Source: Gari tellinella
Taxonomy: Eukaryota > Mollusca > Bivalvia > Cardiida > Psammobiidae
Assembly (NCBI GenBank): GCA_922989275.2
Contig: OV277863.1
Location: 19,558,001 to 19,622,000 of the forward strand
Direction: 5' to 3'
DNA length: 64,000 nt
Both the position numbers and the translations under genes were made by a program. Of the stretch, positions 51,606 through 62,348 are shown piece by piece. The notes beneath the pieces are model-generated. The model was not told the DNA's origin, searched no databases, and saw nothing but the letters and a program-made list of their open reading frames with translations. The stretch's first letter is position 1. Every line of letters begins with the position of its first letter.

Positions 51606-51852
51606 AATTGACCCTTTACATCAGAGAAGCGCCTTTTTGCGCATTCCGTTTAATCCTGCGCGGAAGAAAATAATTCCAATCTTTATGAATATGTTTCAGA
51701 AGGAATATTTTCTTAATTTCAGCAGGGTGTAACTTAAAGCAGGCTGAAAGTAAAGCAGAATGCGCCATAGTGCGCATTCTGCTTTACTTTCAACCTGCTT
51801 TAAGTAGTCACCTATTTTCAAAACTAGAAACAGGCTATGGGGTAAAGGGTTA
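51606..51852 (+). mobile_element. TTAA-1 element, well preserved core
   Basis: GACCCTTTACATCAGAGAAG left, GGTAAAGGGTTA right. Core GCGCCATAGTGCGC with one mismatch. Confidence 0.8.
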
Positions 51853-51862
51853 CTTGAATAAT

Positions 51863-52090
51863 GAATTTACCCTTTCGCTACAATAAATGACGCTAAAACC
51901 TGTCTAATACAGTCATTGACACACTAGGGTCTACTTGAATGTTTCGTCGGCTTTTATATATAAAATTGCAAATTTATGCGTTTTTACACTAAAGAAACAA
52001 TGATATAAGTGTCAACGAGTTTAAATCCTGATCAGACGCTGCTTACAGAGCATCTGATCAGGATCCAAAGTATACTAACACGATAAAGAA
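51863..52090. mobile_element. TTAA-3 element, degenerate left
   Basis: TTTACCCTTTCGCTACAATA, then GTCAACGAGTTTAAATCCTG and CATCTGATCAGGATCCAAAG. The right end is not found. Confidence 0.5.
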
Positions 52091-52342
52091 ACTGTACATT
52101 AGGTTCGAGGGACTTTTGTTATACTTAAAAGTACAAACCATAGACACATTTGGTATAAAACTGCGCACAGATGTGTGACGATGGTGTGAAAAGTAAAAGT
52201 TGCAGACTTGTAATATTTTGTAAATGTCGATTTGCCATCGAACATTGTATTATGTACTTTGTCGCGGGTTTGGTGCTTAAGTTTCATAGGGAGTGTTAGG
52301 GGATAATCTCTGTCAAATAAACAGAAACATTCCCTATGACAA

Positions 52343-52593
52343 TTAACCCTTTCCCTTATAGAAGCGACTTTTAGCGCATTCATTTTATTCATCCGCCAAA
52401 GAAAATAGTTCCATTTTATACTGTCATGAATATGTACCATAAGAAATATTTTCTATATCCTAGCAGCTAGTAACTTAAAGCAGGCTGAAAGTAAAGCAGA
52501 ATGCGCCCTAGGGCGCATTCTGCTTTACTATCAACCTGCTTTAATAGATCACATATCTTAATACTAGAAACAGGTTATGGGGTAATGGGTTAA
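52343..52593 (+). mobile_element. TTAA-1 element, well preserved
   Basis: TTAACCCTTTCCCTTATAG and TAATGGGTTAA ends. Core perfect around GCGCCCTAGGGCGC, another paired variant. Confidence 0.85.
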
Positions 52594-52904
52594 ACTCGGG
52601 AACATTAGCTAAAAGAACATTCTTTTTAATCCGGCCAATTTGTGTTACACATAAAACACATTTTTATGGGGTAATACACTGACCATAACTGAATCGAATC
52701 ATTTCAAAAGTGTTATTTGGCTTCGAACTATTCTACAGCTGAATATATTTATTGTATTTTTTATTCTAAAACGTAAAAAAAAAAAATATTGTTCATTTTA
52801 AACAAGTTGTATTCTTGAAAATGAATTGTCTTCTTTATACATGTACATGTAAAGTTGCATTTGAAATGGCAGTATTAATTACCTTATTGCCATGGAATTA
52901 TAAA

Positions 52905-52990
52905 TATGATTGTCAAACAGTTTGGATCAGGATAAGATACCCAGAGTTACTCGGCGTCTCATCCAGGTCAAAAATGTTTGCAAATCTCAT
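52905..52990. repeat. Worn cassette 4 hairpin
   Basis: TTGTCAAACAGTTTGGATCA, GGCGTCTCATCCAGGTC and AAAATGTTTGCAAA. Confidence 0.5.
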
Positions 52991-54120
52991 CAATATACAA
53001 CTTGGCTATTAAAACGAAGCGACTCGATGAAAGTACGGGTCGGCGTGTGTCTTAAACCTTAAAAGCCGTTTTCTACAACAATTACCAGGGACTCTTTATT
53101 TCTGCTACAATGTACCTGTATTCTGTAGATGACACGCCTTTATCGCGATACACGGTGAGGAAATGTTAAACATTAAAAAACACGAATATAACATCCACTG
53201 GCAAACTACTTTTCCTGGGGGTTATGCGTGGTACCAACACAGTGGCACGTGACTTCACGCGTTCGTTCGGGACCCAGGTTATTGTTGTATCAACCTTATA
53301 AATGTTCAATTAATTCCGCCTGATCGGGGCGATAATGTTACAGCGCCGACCCACCATCTGGATGGTCTTGGACGATCTGTTAGCATATCTGGGATCATTT
53401 AAGGCTTTCTCTTCGAAAATTGATATTTTATACAGTTTATCATAAAAGACCGCAAAATGGACGCTGGCGTATCGGATCTATAGAACCTGTAATTACCGGG
53501 CAATCTCATTTTTGTTCCGTGAAAATACGAGATAAAATTATGTCAGGTTTGTATGAGGGCTCTTCATTCCCGCACGGGCTTTTAGCACCTTGGCGTTTTT
53601 GACCACATGCTCATATTTTTCATACAGAGTTCGTAAACGCAGAAATCGATGATGGTTAGTGACAATTACAGATACGCTTGTGCTCTTCGGATATTCTTTG
53701 GATATATATGCATATATTCATCTCTAAAGACAAGCGATAGCTTAATGCAGTGTAAAAGTAAGGCAGCACGTTCCTCGAGGGAATTTTCTGCTTTTCTTTT
53801 AACCTGCAAATACCTGTCTTCTGTATCAAAGACTGACAATTAATATTATTTTGAGTCCCGGATTAGTGCAAGTTGGACAGTATAGAGGAAATAATGAGCA
53901 TGTTTGTCTATAAAGCTCATAGAAATCATTTTTCGGCTCTGCCCAAGGTAGCTATCCGAATTTCTAATTTGGCTCAGGTGATACACGGGATATTTAAAAG
54001 TCCATCTTTCCCATCAAAACGCATTTATGTTCCAAAAACTTCGGTCCATCCCAAAATACCGGTATTGGACGATTTATTGTCTGAGGCTTGCCGAGAGGCT
54101 CCAATGTCTAATAGGACGAA
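52991..54120. other. Unique, GC-richer block without transposons; candidate regulatory DNA
   Basis: About 1.1 kb, with only a worn cassette 2 at 53735-53815. Notable words: GGCACGTGAC, AATTAATTCC, GGTCTTGGACGATC and AGGGCTCTTCATTCCCG. The frames are broken in all directions, and I see no exon with good splice sites. It could equally be a 5' region of another gene. Confidence 0.3.
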
Positions 54121-54121
54121 A

Positions 54122-54538
54122 CCGTGGAGAAGACGCGTTTGTGCTAACCAAGTACAGTAGAACCTCTCTATTACGACCACTAAGTTGTGTCAAATATTAG
54201 TCGTTTAAGACTGGTGACTGCTTAAAGCAATGTGAAAGTGAAACAGAAAGCTCCTATAGGAGCTTTCTGTTTCACTTTCACATTGCTTTAAGCTTTCATC
54301 TGTCCTTTATATGGACAATTAGCCTTCTTTTTAGTGGTAGTAATAGAAAGGTTCTACTGTATTTCCATTGCAAACAGCTTGGAGCCACATTGGGTAACTT
54401 TGTGTCAGACTAGGCTCCAAACTGTTTGTCACTCAGATAAAAGAAGTCAATATTATCAAGAAGTTTCATTTCTACATTTTGTGACATTGCGTTTCGGTAA
54501 TTTCGTTTAAACGGAAAATAAAAAATGCATTCCACTCT
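54122..54538. mobile_element. TA-2 remnant split by a TA-1 element
   Basis: CCGTGGAGAAGACGCGTTTG before; TTTCCATTGCAAACAGC, TTGGAGCC, GGCTCCAAACTGTTTG and TTGCGTTTCGGTAATTTCG after. Confidence 0.6.
54155..54359. mobile_element. TA-1 element with perfect hairpin
   Basis: CAGTAGAACCTCTCTATTAC and AGAAAGGTTCTACTG ends, TA flanks. Core AGCAATGTGAAAGTGAAACA with its exact return around CTCCTATAGGAG; where the copies at 10723 and 40693 have GTGACAGTG in both arms, this one has GTGAAAGTG in both. Confidence 0.85.
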
Positions 54539-54625
54539 ATTTAAAAACACACAGATCTAGAGTCCGTCTACACCTGTTTATACATTAATACATTGAACCT
54601 TGAAACTTAAGACCAATTTCCAATT

Positions 54626-54800
54626 AGCTCTTTGTTGTCGGATATTACGTTCCTTTGTGGATATTTTAGTTACCAAAACATGAACCAATCTACTTGGATT
54701 TCTGGTTAGTTTAATAAAATACTGGTCTAAACTAGCAAACAGAATAGACTCAGACCAGAGGGTTCCTATACGAGTCCCACTGATCAGGGTCTACATAACA
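54626..54800. mobile_element. TTAA-5 element, worn
   Basis: TTAGCTCTTTGTTGTCGG, TTACCAAAACATGAACCAAT and a cassette 3 remnant AACAGAATAGACTCAGACCA. The right end is missing. Confidence 0.5.
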
Positions 54801-54852
54801 ATAAACAATAAAAATCCTCCATGTGCTAACTGTATTTATTTAATAAAATATA

Positions 54853-54894
54853 CAGTGGAAAAAACGTTATTCTTTCCCGTTAAAACGCAAGCGA
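54853..54894. mobile_element. TA-2 end fragment cut by a SINE
   Basis: CAGTGGAAAAAACGTTATTC and TTTCCCGTTAAAACGC, then the SINE tail starts. Confidence 0.6.
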
Positions 54895-55173
54895 TTTGAT
54901 TTGATTTGTTTTGATTTTACGTCGCTTTCAACAGTATTTCAGTCATATCGCGACGTCCAGCTAATTACAGGTGGAGGAAGACCCCAGAAGCCCTTTATGC
55001 ATGTTTCAGGCACAAATCGGCAACTGGGTAGAACCACCGACCTTCCGCAAGCCAGCTGGAAGGCTTCCCCACATGAAAAATCCGAACGACCCTACTGGGA
55101 TTCGAACTCACAGCGGTGAGGAGCTTAGTGATGTAAGTCACAGTGACTATACCACTAGGCCACGGAGGCCCCC
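54895..55173 (-). repeat. Nearly complete tRNA-derived SINE
   Basis: The reverse strand starts GGGGCCTCCGTGGCCTAGTG (box A region), has box B GAGTTCGAATCCC (complement at 55097-55109), a body with GGCTTGCGGAAGGTCGGTGG, and a 3' part with CGTCGCGATATGACTG, GAAAGCGACGTAAAATC and an AATC-rich tail. This is a pol III-driven SINE; the 3' end type is one I know from molluscs. Its 5' end is abutted by a TA-1 element. Confidence 0.85.
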
Positions 55174-55175
55174 TA

Positions 55176-55356
55176 CAGTAAAACCTCTCTATTACGGACA
55201 CTAAAAAGAATGCTTATCGAGTTTATAAAAGACAGGTGACAGCTTAAAGCAAGGTGACAGTAAAACGGAAAGTCCCTACTCTTGCTTAAGCAGTCACCTG
55301 TCAGAAACATCTAATAGTTAACACAATTTAGTGGTCGTAATAGAGAGGTTCTACTG
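55176..55356. mobile_element. TA-1 element, core partly deleted
   Basis: CAGTAAAACCTCTCTATTAC and AGAGAGGTTCTACTG ends, TA flanks. The core is cut to AGCAAGGTGACAGTAAAACG and GCTTAAGCAGTCACC. Confidence 0.8.
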
Positions 55357-55429
55357 TATTTATAAAAAGTCGAATTTACTCGCTGACGACGGTGAAAAGT
55401 TAAAATACTATAAAAGTGAAGTTGTCTCA

Positions 55430-55646
55430 TTAACCCCTTCACTGCCATGACGTCATCAATTTTAAACAATTGTCGCCTGCTTTTATTTCTCAAATTTAAT
55501 TTTTAGGTATTTTGATATAAGAAATCTTGAAATGAGTGTCAAACAGTTTGGATCCTGACCAGACGCTGCGTCACGCGGCGTCTGATCAGGATCCAAACTG
55601 TTTGCAAATAATAATCGTACTCGGGGTAAGGCAGTGAAGGGATTAA
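55430..55646. mobile_element. TTAA-3 element, well preserved
   Basis: TTAACCCCTTCACTGCC and GCAGTGAAGGGATTAA ends; TGACGTCA at 55448-55455. Core AAACAGTTTGGATCCTGACC / GGATCCAAACTGTTTGC with two mismatches. Confidence 0.85.
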
Positions 55647-55814
55647 CGAAGCATAACACCAGACGCAATTAGTTCTTAATAAAGTTAAATGAACCCCTTC
55701 AAGGGGCAAATCAGAAACACGCTTTAAGTTATTTTAAAGTGCCTGACTCTATATTCTCTTGACTCTTTATTAACCCATTTACTGTATGTCTGAACAATAG
55801 GATTGCAAAAACTA

Positions 55815-56047
55815 CAGTGGAGAAAACGTTATTCTTTCCCAATAAACGCGTTTACGCTAAAACAATTATTTCCACTGCAAACAGTTTTGAGCCAGATCAG
55901 ACGCCGGGTAACCCGTCGTCTGATCAGGCTCCAAACTGTTTGTCATCAAGGTTAAAATGTGAAAAAGTTGTTATTTTCTGCATTTTAGTACAATGCGTTC
56001 GCGTTTCGTTTGCGTTTAAACGGGAAAGAATAACAGATTCTCCACTG
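55815..56047. mobile_element. TA-2 element, reference description
   Basis: CAGTGGAGAAAACGTTATTC and GAATAACAGATTCTCCACTG ends, TA flanks, 233 bp. Subterminal AATAAACGCGTTTACGC and TTGCGTTTAAACGGG. Core cassette 4 with CAAACAGTTTTGAGCCAG and GCTCCAAACTGTTTG around CCGGGTAACCCG-type centre. Confidence 0.85.
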
Positions 56048-56080
56048 TAACCCCATGTGCCTGCTGGAACACTTCATTTG

Positions 56081-56402
56081 CAGTGCTCCCTCTCTACAAC
56101 AACACCAACTGGGCGACAAAGATTGTGTGTGCTGTTCGAAAGGAGTTGTTATAAGGAGGGAAATTGGCTAACATTTGCAAACAGTTTGAATTCGTTACGC
56201 GGCGTCTGATCTGGGTTCAAACTGTTTGTCACTTTGTTTTTTCTGTCAAAATGTCCAATATGTGAATTTGAGAAAAACAGCAGACGACACTTGTTAGCTG
56301 AATATATAACTTGGACATAATTGTCTTGTTCGGGAAACAGTGGCAAGTGTTGTTGTAAGGGGGGATCGTTGTTCAGAGAGCCGTTGTGGGGAAGGAGCAC
56401 TG
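56081..56402. mobile_element. TA-3 element, left hairpin arm shortened
   Basis: CAGTGCTCCCTCTCTACAAC and GGGGAAGGAGCACTG ends. Core GCAAACAGTTTGAATTCG, GGCGTCTGATCTGGGTTC. Confidence 0.7.
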
Positions 56403-56554
56403 TATTTATATACAAGGACACTGCTGTGTCTGTCCATATATGTATACAGAAGATCATTTCGCTGAAATACTGTAGCATATTGTGGTATCTAAGGGTCTAC
56501 ACTGTTCGCTAAGGACTTCTTTTGAGGATGATATGCATTTGAATGGCAATAAAG

Positions 56555-57100
56555 TGTAGCTTTGATGCCCCAAGATCGAAATTTGGGACATGGTGATGCT
56601 GGTTTGCCTGTATGTTTGTCAGTGTCTTTGTCTGTCGGTCTTGGAACAACTTTAACATTGGCCATAATTTCGGAACTACATGTGATAGAGACCTCATATT
56701 TGGCATGTATTTGTTTCAGGAGGCCATTGAGTCCAGTCAAACATTTATCATGTCAAAAAGGTCAAGGTCATTTGGAGTTCAAAAAGGCTCAATTTAACCA
56801 TGGCCATAATTTTGGATCTACAAGTGAAAGAGACTTCATATTCGGCATGTGTAATATTCTAGAAGCCCTTGAGCTCAGTCAAAAATGGTAATGTCAGGAA
56901 AAGGTCAATGTCATTTAGAGGTTAAATAGGTTATTAACCATGGCTATAACTTTGGAACTACATGTAAAAGAGACTTCAAATCTGGTAGATGAAATTCACT
57001 TCAGAAGCCCTTGAGCTCAGCAAACTTTGGTCAGACAATGGTCAAGGTCATTTAAAACTATGATTATGGTCATATCAGGGGGCATATTGTTTCACAAACT
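56555..57100 (+). repeat. Degenerate tandem repeat, 3-4 units of about 140 bp, with AAGGTCA motifs
   Basis: Each unit has the order CCATAATTT(C/T)GGA, ACTACATGTGAAAGAGACTT, CATATTTGGCATGT, AGAAGCCCTTGAGCTCAG and AAAGGTCAAGGTCATTT. AAGGTCA-type sites are near 56758, 56905 (with one change) and 57034. TCAAGGTCA is the monomer site of several nuclear receptors; function is unknown. No protein is likely. Confidence 0.75.
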
Positions 57101-57188
57101 AATATTGTATGAAAATGTTGTTGGTTTAGTTTCCTCTGAATGTCAATAAGAAAATGTTGGAAATGTTTTGTCAACTCTTCTTCTTATC

Positions 57189-57666
57189 TTAACCCTTTCG
57201 CCATAGTTTGTTTTCAGTATTTAAGACAAGTAGTTGCTTAAAACAGACTGAAAGTTGAGCAAAAGTTCTTTTAGGAGCTTTTGTTTTTCGTCCATCCTGC
57301 TTTAGCATTATGCCGAAAAAGTTTGTTATGGGAGGGAAAATACGGTATTTTTTCCGGTTTATGTATGCGTGCGCAAAAGATACCAATTGATTAGAACAAT
57401 TTCAATTGAGACTAGTAGACTCAATTGAAAAAGCGATGGAAATATCTAAAAACTAAAATTTGGTGACTTTTCTTAGGGATGGTTTTAGACTGATCATATC
57501 TTTTATGCCAGATGTACGATAATGCTACACATAACTTTTATTTGTGTAGTTCATTTTATGTTTGCAAATACACCATTTGGTATTTAGTCGCTTAAAACAT
57601 GGTATGGGAAATATCTCCGGAATAAGTAAATCCACTACAGGGTGCTTCTATGGAGGAAGGGGTTAA
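57189..57666 (-). mobile_element. Large TTAA-1-like element or element with insertion
   Basis: TTAACCCTTTCGCCATAG and GGAGGAAGGGGTTAA ends. A worn cassette 2 at about 57235-57310; then about 350 bp including ATGGGAGGGAAAATACGG and GGAAATATCTAAAAACTAA. Longer than family size. Confidence 0.5.
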
Positions 57667-58044
57667 CACTTGATTTTATATTACAAATGTATTATCATTT
57701 CTAATCTTTTTAAACTTAAACTAATTAGCGAATAAAGATTAAAAAATGCCAAGAAATTCAAATTGACATAAATCATACGAACTAGATATTATCACGGAAA
57801 CCAATTTTCACCGTTTTAAACTTTTAATTCTTCCGGAACCACCGGGTGGTGAAAATGGCGATAATGCCATAACGCGATATCCGACACGACCGCATAGCTA
57901 AATACCTGAACAGATTCCGCCACCATAAAAAACTTTTAATGTTTGACCTTATCGCTAATGATCCCTAATTCCCTGCACGTGTAATCTAGTATCATATCAG
58001 CTCATCATTGCACGGACATTTGTAGTACCGGTAGAGCACGCGGG
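57667..58044. other. Unique block, candidate regulatory DNA at 57790-58040
   Basis: GAATTCTTCCGGAACC-type words, CACCGGGTGGTG and GGCGATAATGCC are unlike the transposons around. No ORF. Confidence 0.25.
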
Positions 58045-58252
58045 CTAACCCCTTCACCGCCACACCCGACTACAATAGCAATTGCAAACAGTTTGGATCC
58101 AGATCAGACGCCGTGTTAATCGGCGTCTGATCAGGATCGAACTATTTGACAAGCTTGTCCATTCAATCAAAGCTCCCTAAAATCTAAATTTGATTGATAA
58201 AAGCATACAGTACTTTATAAGCAGACGATAATTATATCACTTAAGGGGTTAA
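58045..58252. mobile_element. TTAA-3 element
   Basis: CTAACCCCTTCACCGCC and ACTTAAGGGGTTAA ends. Core GCAAACAGTTTGGATCCAGA / ATCAGGATCGAACTATTTG. No CRE remains. Confidence 0.7.
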
Positions 58253-59631
58253 ACTACGTTTAACTTTAATATGGTTAACATTCAAGTCTGCGTCCAATTT
58301 GTCGTCTGTTGGATGTATGACCGTAAAGTTTTCCTGCTTGTTACATGTAATATGTTAGTATGACTATAAAAACTTAGATCTAGATCAGGAAACAAGGTTG
58401 CCGTCTAATTGTCTGGATCCAAACCGTTCATCAATGTCATTAATGTTGAAGCGGAAGTATTCTAAGGTAAAGTACCCGCAATACACGAAAGTTAATTGCA
58501 AAATGACGGGCTGATATTTATCGCCGTTTCCCTCTGATTGTAGCATGAGTGTGGCGCAAAATGTCGCAACAATGTTAACTGATTAAACGCACAAATGTTA
58601 CTGTTTTCTGTGCCCATCACCCGCCGCATAGCGCGAATATGGAACCAGTCAACCATGCAGGGGAGACGGCGTATGCCGTTAAAATCCTCACAGACTTTGT
58701 TCTTCCTATTTTAATAGAATATGCCAGTTTGCAATCCAGCCTGAAACCAAATAAAATGCCGAGTGAATGCATATTGCCATCGACCCTTCCTCACATAGAA
58801 GTGTCTTTAGAGCATTTACTTACATGTTTTCCTCATAGAGATACATTTCCTGCTTTTATCATTAGTACTACATGTCATCTCAAAGAAGCATAGATGGTGT
58901 TCCAGCATCCGGACAGATCGATGCTATACATAGACTGAAATAAAAGCAGAACGCTCCTTTAAGACCGCTTTGCTTTACTTTCATTTTATTTTAATCAACG
59001 ACATGCACAATAAACTGGAAACAAGCTATCGCTATAAAAAGCTTTAAGAACAAGACGCCTATATATAATGTATTGATTAGGCTATACATGTAGTTTTGAA
59101 TTGGCAATAAAGGCGAAACTCGATACTACGAACTCGCTTAAATCGATATTACCAGTATTTCATAAGTTGAATTTCGATAAGTCGGTCTCGCAAAAGTCGA
59201 ACAAATCCGTATTTCGAGGTAAAACGTGGCCACGTTTTAACATCTAAATATGGGTATGTTCGAACTAACGCGAGTTCGAAGAAATGGAGTTTCGACTGTA
59301 TTTTCATTTTGATATTTATAATCACCACGTCCACACCACGTTTTGGAAATAGGTAGAATAGTACATGTACAGCAAAATTGCCATTATGGAAATTAACAAT
59401 GTTTCCTATAGAAGAATTCTGATTCACTTTTATCCTGATATCAATTCCCATGACCATTTCATCAAACACGCTTTATAAGCTTCCATTTTAATTTGTACAG
59501 ATGATCAAAGTGTATGAATATCTTGCATTTGTCCTTCAAATTAAAGCAAATCGCCGATTTCCTATTTCATTGTCTTTATAACCAATGAGTATATGAGAAG
59601 GACTAAGAACGAGCACCTTTCTTAAACCTTT
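58253..59631. other. Mostly unique; worn cassettes at 58340-58440 and 58925-58995
   Basis: GCCGTCTAATTGTCTGGATC is a trace of cassette 4; GACTGAAATAAAAGCAGAAC and GCTTTACTTTCATTTTATTT of cassette 2. 58450-58640 is GC-richer and unique. Around 59100-59300 the words CGAACTCGCTT and GCGAGTTCGAAG, ATTTCGATAAG face each other, an old inverted repeat of the CGATATTAC...TCGAAGAAATGG type. No gene supported. Confidence 0.35.
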
Positions 59632-59873
59632 ACCCAATAGCCTATTTCTAGTTTTGAAAATAGTTGACTACTTAAAGCAGGTTAAAAGTAAAGCAGAATG
59701 CGCCTTAGGGCGCATTCTGCTTTACTTTCAGCCTGCTTTAAGCTATTACCTGCTAGAATAAGGAAAGTATTAAATATGACACATAGTCATTTTGGTATGT
59801 ATTGGAACTATTTTCTTCTGCGGATGAATAGAATGCATGTGCTAAAAGTCGCATCTATAAGGGAAAGGGTTAA
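59632..59873 (-). mobile_element. TTAA-1 element, perfect core
   Basis: TTAAACCTTTACCC and GGGAAAGGGTTAA ends; core perfect around GCGCCTTAGGGCGC except at the centre. Confidence 0.8.
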
Positions 59874-59895
59874 TATATTAACGTTATAAGAAATA

Positions 59896-60253
59896 TAGTG
59901 CTCCTTCTCTACAACGACCCCCGAACAAACTTTATCTCTTTACAAACAACAACGCTTGCTGCTGTTCTCTAAACAAGACAATTATATCTAACTCCTTCAC
60001 TGTTGCAATATCGTCTGCTGTTTTGCTTTTAATTGTCCTCTGGTTATTTTTGTGTCAAAGTTACATATTGGCCATTTTGACAGAAGAAACAATGACGAGT
60101 GGCAAAATGTTTGAATCCAGATCAGACGCCACGTACTGGATTCAAACTGTTTGCACTCTAAGGGTATTAATGTTCCCTCTCTATAACAACTCCCCCCGAA
60201 CAACACACACCATCTTTGTTTCCCATTAGGTGTTGTTGTAGAGAGGGGCACTG
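59896..60253. mobile_element. TA-3 element with shortened core
   Basis: AGTGCTCCTTCTCTACAACG and GTAGAGAGGGGCACTG ends. Core GCAAAATGTTTGAATCCAG and CTGGATTCAAACTGTTTGC. Confidence 0.7.
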
Positions 60254-60291
60254 TATTGTGCTATCACGTATTTTCTTTTAGAGCAATTGTA

Positions 60292-60397
60292 CAGTGGAGA
60301 ATCTGTTATTCTTTCCCGTTTAAACGCAAACGAGACGCAAACGCATTGTACTAAAATGCAGAAAATAACAACTTTTTCACAATTCTGAAATTTGATT
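60292..60397. mobile_element. TA-2 left half, cut by a TTAA-3 element
   Basis: CAGTGGAGAATCTGTTATTC and CGTTTAAACGCAAACGAGAC. The right half is not found after 60604. Confidence 0.65.
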
Positions 60398-60604
60398 TTA
60401 ACCTTTCACTACATTGGCGTTATCTGCTTTAAACGATTGGAGTATGTTTTGTTTATGTTTCTTTTTTAGATAAATTGACTAAAACATTATCGTAATGCGT
60501 GTCAAACAGTTTAGATCCTTATCAGACGCCGCATTATGCCGCGTCTGATAAGGGTCCAAACTGCCTGCAAATTACCTTACGGGGTAAGGCAGTTTATGGG
60601 TTAA
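60398..60604. mobile_element. TTAA-3 element
   Basis: TTAACCTTTCACTACATTGG and GGCAGTTTATGGGTTAA ends. Both core arms carry TTATCAGAC/GTCTGATAA where others have TGATCAGAC. Confidence 0.75.
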
Positions 60605-60731
60605 CCCAGTGAAATGAAGACTAGTTCATTTTGTTAAAGATACGTGAAGCTTAAACCAGAACAAACAACTCCTATTACACCTTGATTGAACCAATCAACC
60701 GTTTACAACTATAATACTACATGTACTTCTT

Positions 60732-60978
60732 TTAACGCAGTACTCCATAAATACGCCTTTTTACGCTTTTAATGTTTTCATCTACTGAAGAAAATAGTTC
60801 CACTTTATATAGTCATGAATATATACAAATTTGGCAACACAATTATTTTCTATATCCTAGCAGATGGTACATGTAGCTTAAAGTAGACTGAAAGTAAAGC
60901 AGAAGGCGCCTTACGTCGCATTCTGCAAGAGGTCACCCGTCTTTAATTTTAGAAACATGTGATGGGGTAATGGGTTAA
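60732..60978 (+). mobile_element. TTAA-1 element, right core arm reduced
   Basis: TTAACGCAGTACTCC and TAATGGGTTAA ends. ACATGTAGC is inserted near the core; the right arm is cut after CGCATTCTGC. Confidence 0.75.
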
Positions 60979-62095
60979 GCGGTCGTTATTTAGCGGGACT
61001 TAACTGTATTCAAATTGGGTAGAATAAAACTATGGCAATAACTTCAAGTACCAACCTAATGACTTACTATTGTTTGAGTTTATTCAAGGAAGAACAATGG
61101 ACCCAAACTTGGATTTTTAACACCAGAAGTCGGTCTTAAAGACCGTGTCAAGTTTGACCAGTTTCAATAAAATCCATCACTTAACAAGCAATCAAGAAAG
61201 TCGATATTTTAGGGCACCTTTGTTTTCTGTTTTTCAGTTTTATTTTTGGGTGGATGGAGGAGGTTTGACACTCTTGGGTGCCATGTCATAAACCTCTAGT
61301 ATTCACCCGGATCACTTCTGTTTCTATCGCGACAAATGTATCGCGCCTTGGGCATCACTATTGTTGTCCTCTTTCTCTACCTGACATTTTATGCAAATCG
61401 CTCCACTTAATAAACTAAAGAAAACCAATTGGCGATGACGAGTTTCTCCTCCTATCTTAAGTTTGCCGCGCGAAGTGTGGCAGCTGATTTGTCTTCAGTA
61501 CAGAAACAGATCGGATTCTGAGTAAATCGCGATTATTTACACATATCAAAATTCTTCAACCCACAATAAAGAAATCATATACACTTTCACGTTAAACATG
61601 CTATAAATTTTAGTAAATCGTCAATACATTTAAGAAGGACACAGAACAAAGGTAATGCATGTACAGACATACTATTGATACGGGCTTTTTAGTTATTTTT
61701 CACGCATTAAGTTTCCATCTGTTGTGTAGACTTGTCATTATGCATGTAAGTATATTTTTGAATTACCCTGTTAGCAGGGCTGCCTTATTTCAGGCATTGT
61801 GCCGGTAATCTCAGGCATTTTCTCCAGTTTTTACATACATTTTTTATGAACAAAAATCTAATGTCAGGCATTTTCCCCATGTTTCTATGTATATAAAAAG
61901 TTCAAATCTCAGGTATTTCTAAGGATTTTCTCAGGCATTTTGTCTAGAAAAGTATGATACACTATTCTTAGTGTAACTTACATGCATGACGCATACATGG
62001 AGAAATCTGCAACCACACTAAATCATTCACCTCTAAGATACCAAATGGACAATACCATTTTCCAGCTGTAAGTCTTGTCCATTTTCACTTTATTA
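60979..62095. other. Unique stretch; candidate regulatory block 61260-61600
   Basis: 61260-61600 is GC-richer and transposon-free: TCGCGACAAATG, TTATGCAAATCG (octamer ATGCAAAT) and GCCGCGCGAAGTGTGGCAG. At 61760-61950 the word TCAGGCATTTT recurs four times in a loose tandem. No ORF. Confidence 0.3.
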
Positions 62096-62348
62096 TTAAC
62101 CCTTTCCCCAATAGAAGCGCCTTTTAGCGGCTATGATTTATTCATCCGCTGAAGAAAATAGTTCCAATTTAATCAGTAATGAATATGTATTTTAGGGAAT
62201 ATTTTTCTATATTATAGTACATGATAGCTTAAATCAGGCTGAAAGTAAAGCAGAATGCGCCATAAGGCGCATTCTGCTTTACTTTCAACCTGCTTTAAGT
62301 AGTCACATATCTTAAGTACTAGAAATAGGCTATGGGGCAAAGGGTTAA
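62096..62348 (+). mobile_element. TTAA-1 element, well preserved
   Basis: TTAACCCTTTCCCCAATAG and GCAAAGGGTTAA ends. Core perfect around GCGCCATAAGGCGC apart from the centre. Confidence 0.85.

Noticed and set aside
53873..54160. 95-codon ORF in the transposon-poor block
   Set aside because: Its last part overlaps a TA-2 remnant and runs into a TA-1 end; no domain is visible.
56562..56891. 109-codon ORF over the tandem repeat
   Set aside because: The frame follows the AAGGTCA-type repeat units, changes between units and resembles no protein.
58639..58893. 84-codon ORF starting MEPVNHAGETAYAVK
   Set aside because: No family recognised and no neighbouring exon. It ends just before a worn cassette 2. 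It could be an exon of an unseen gene, but I cannot support it.
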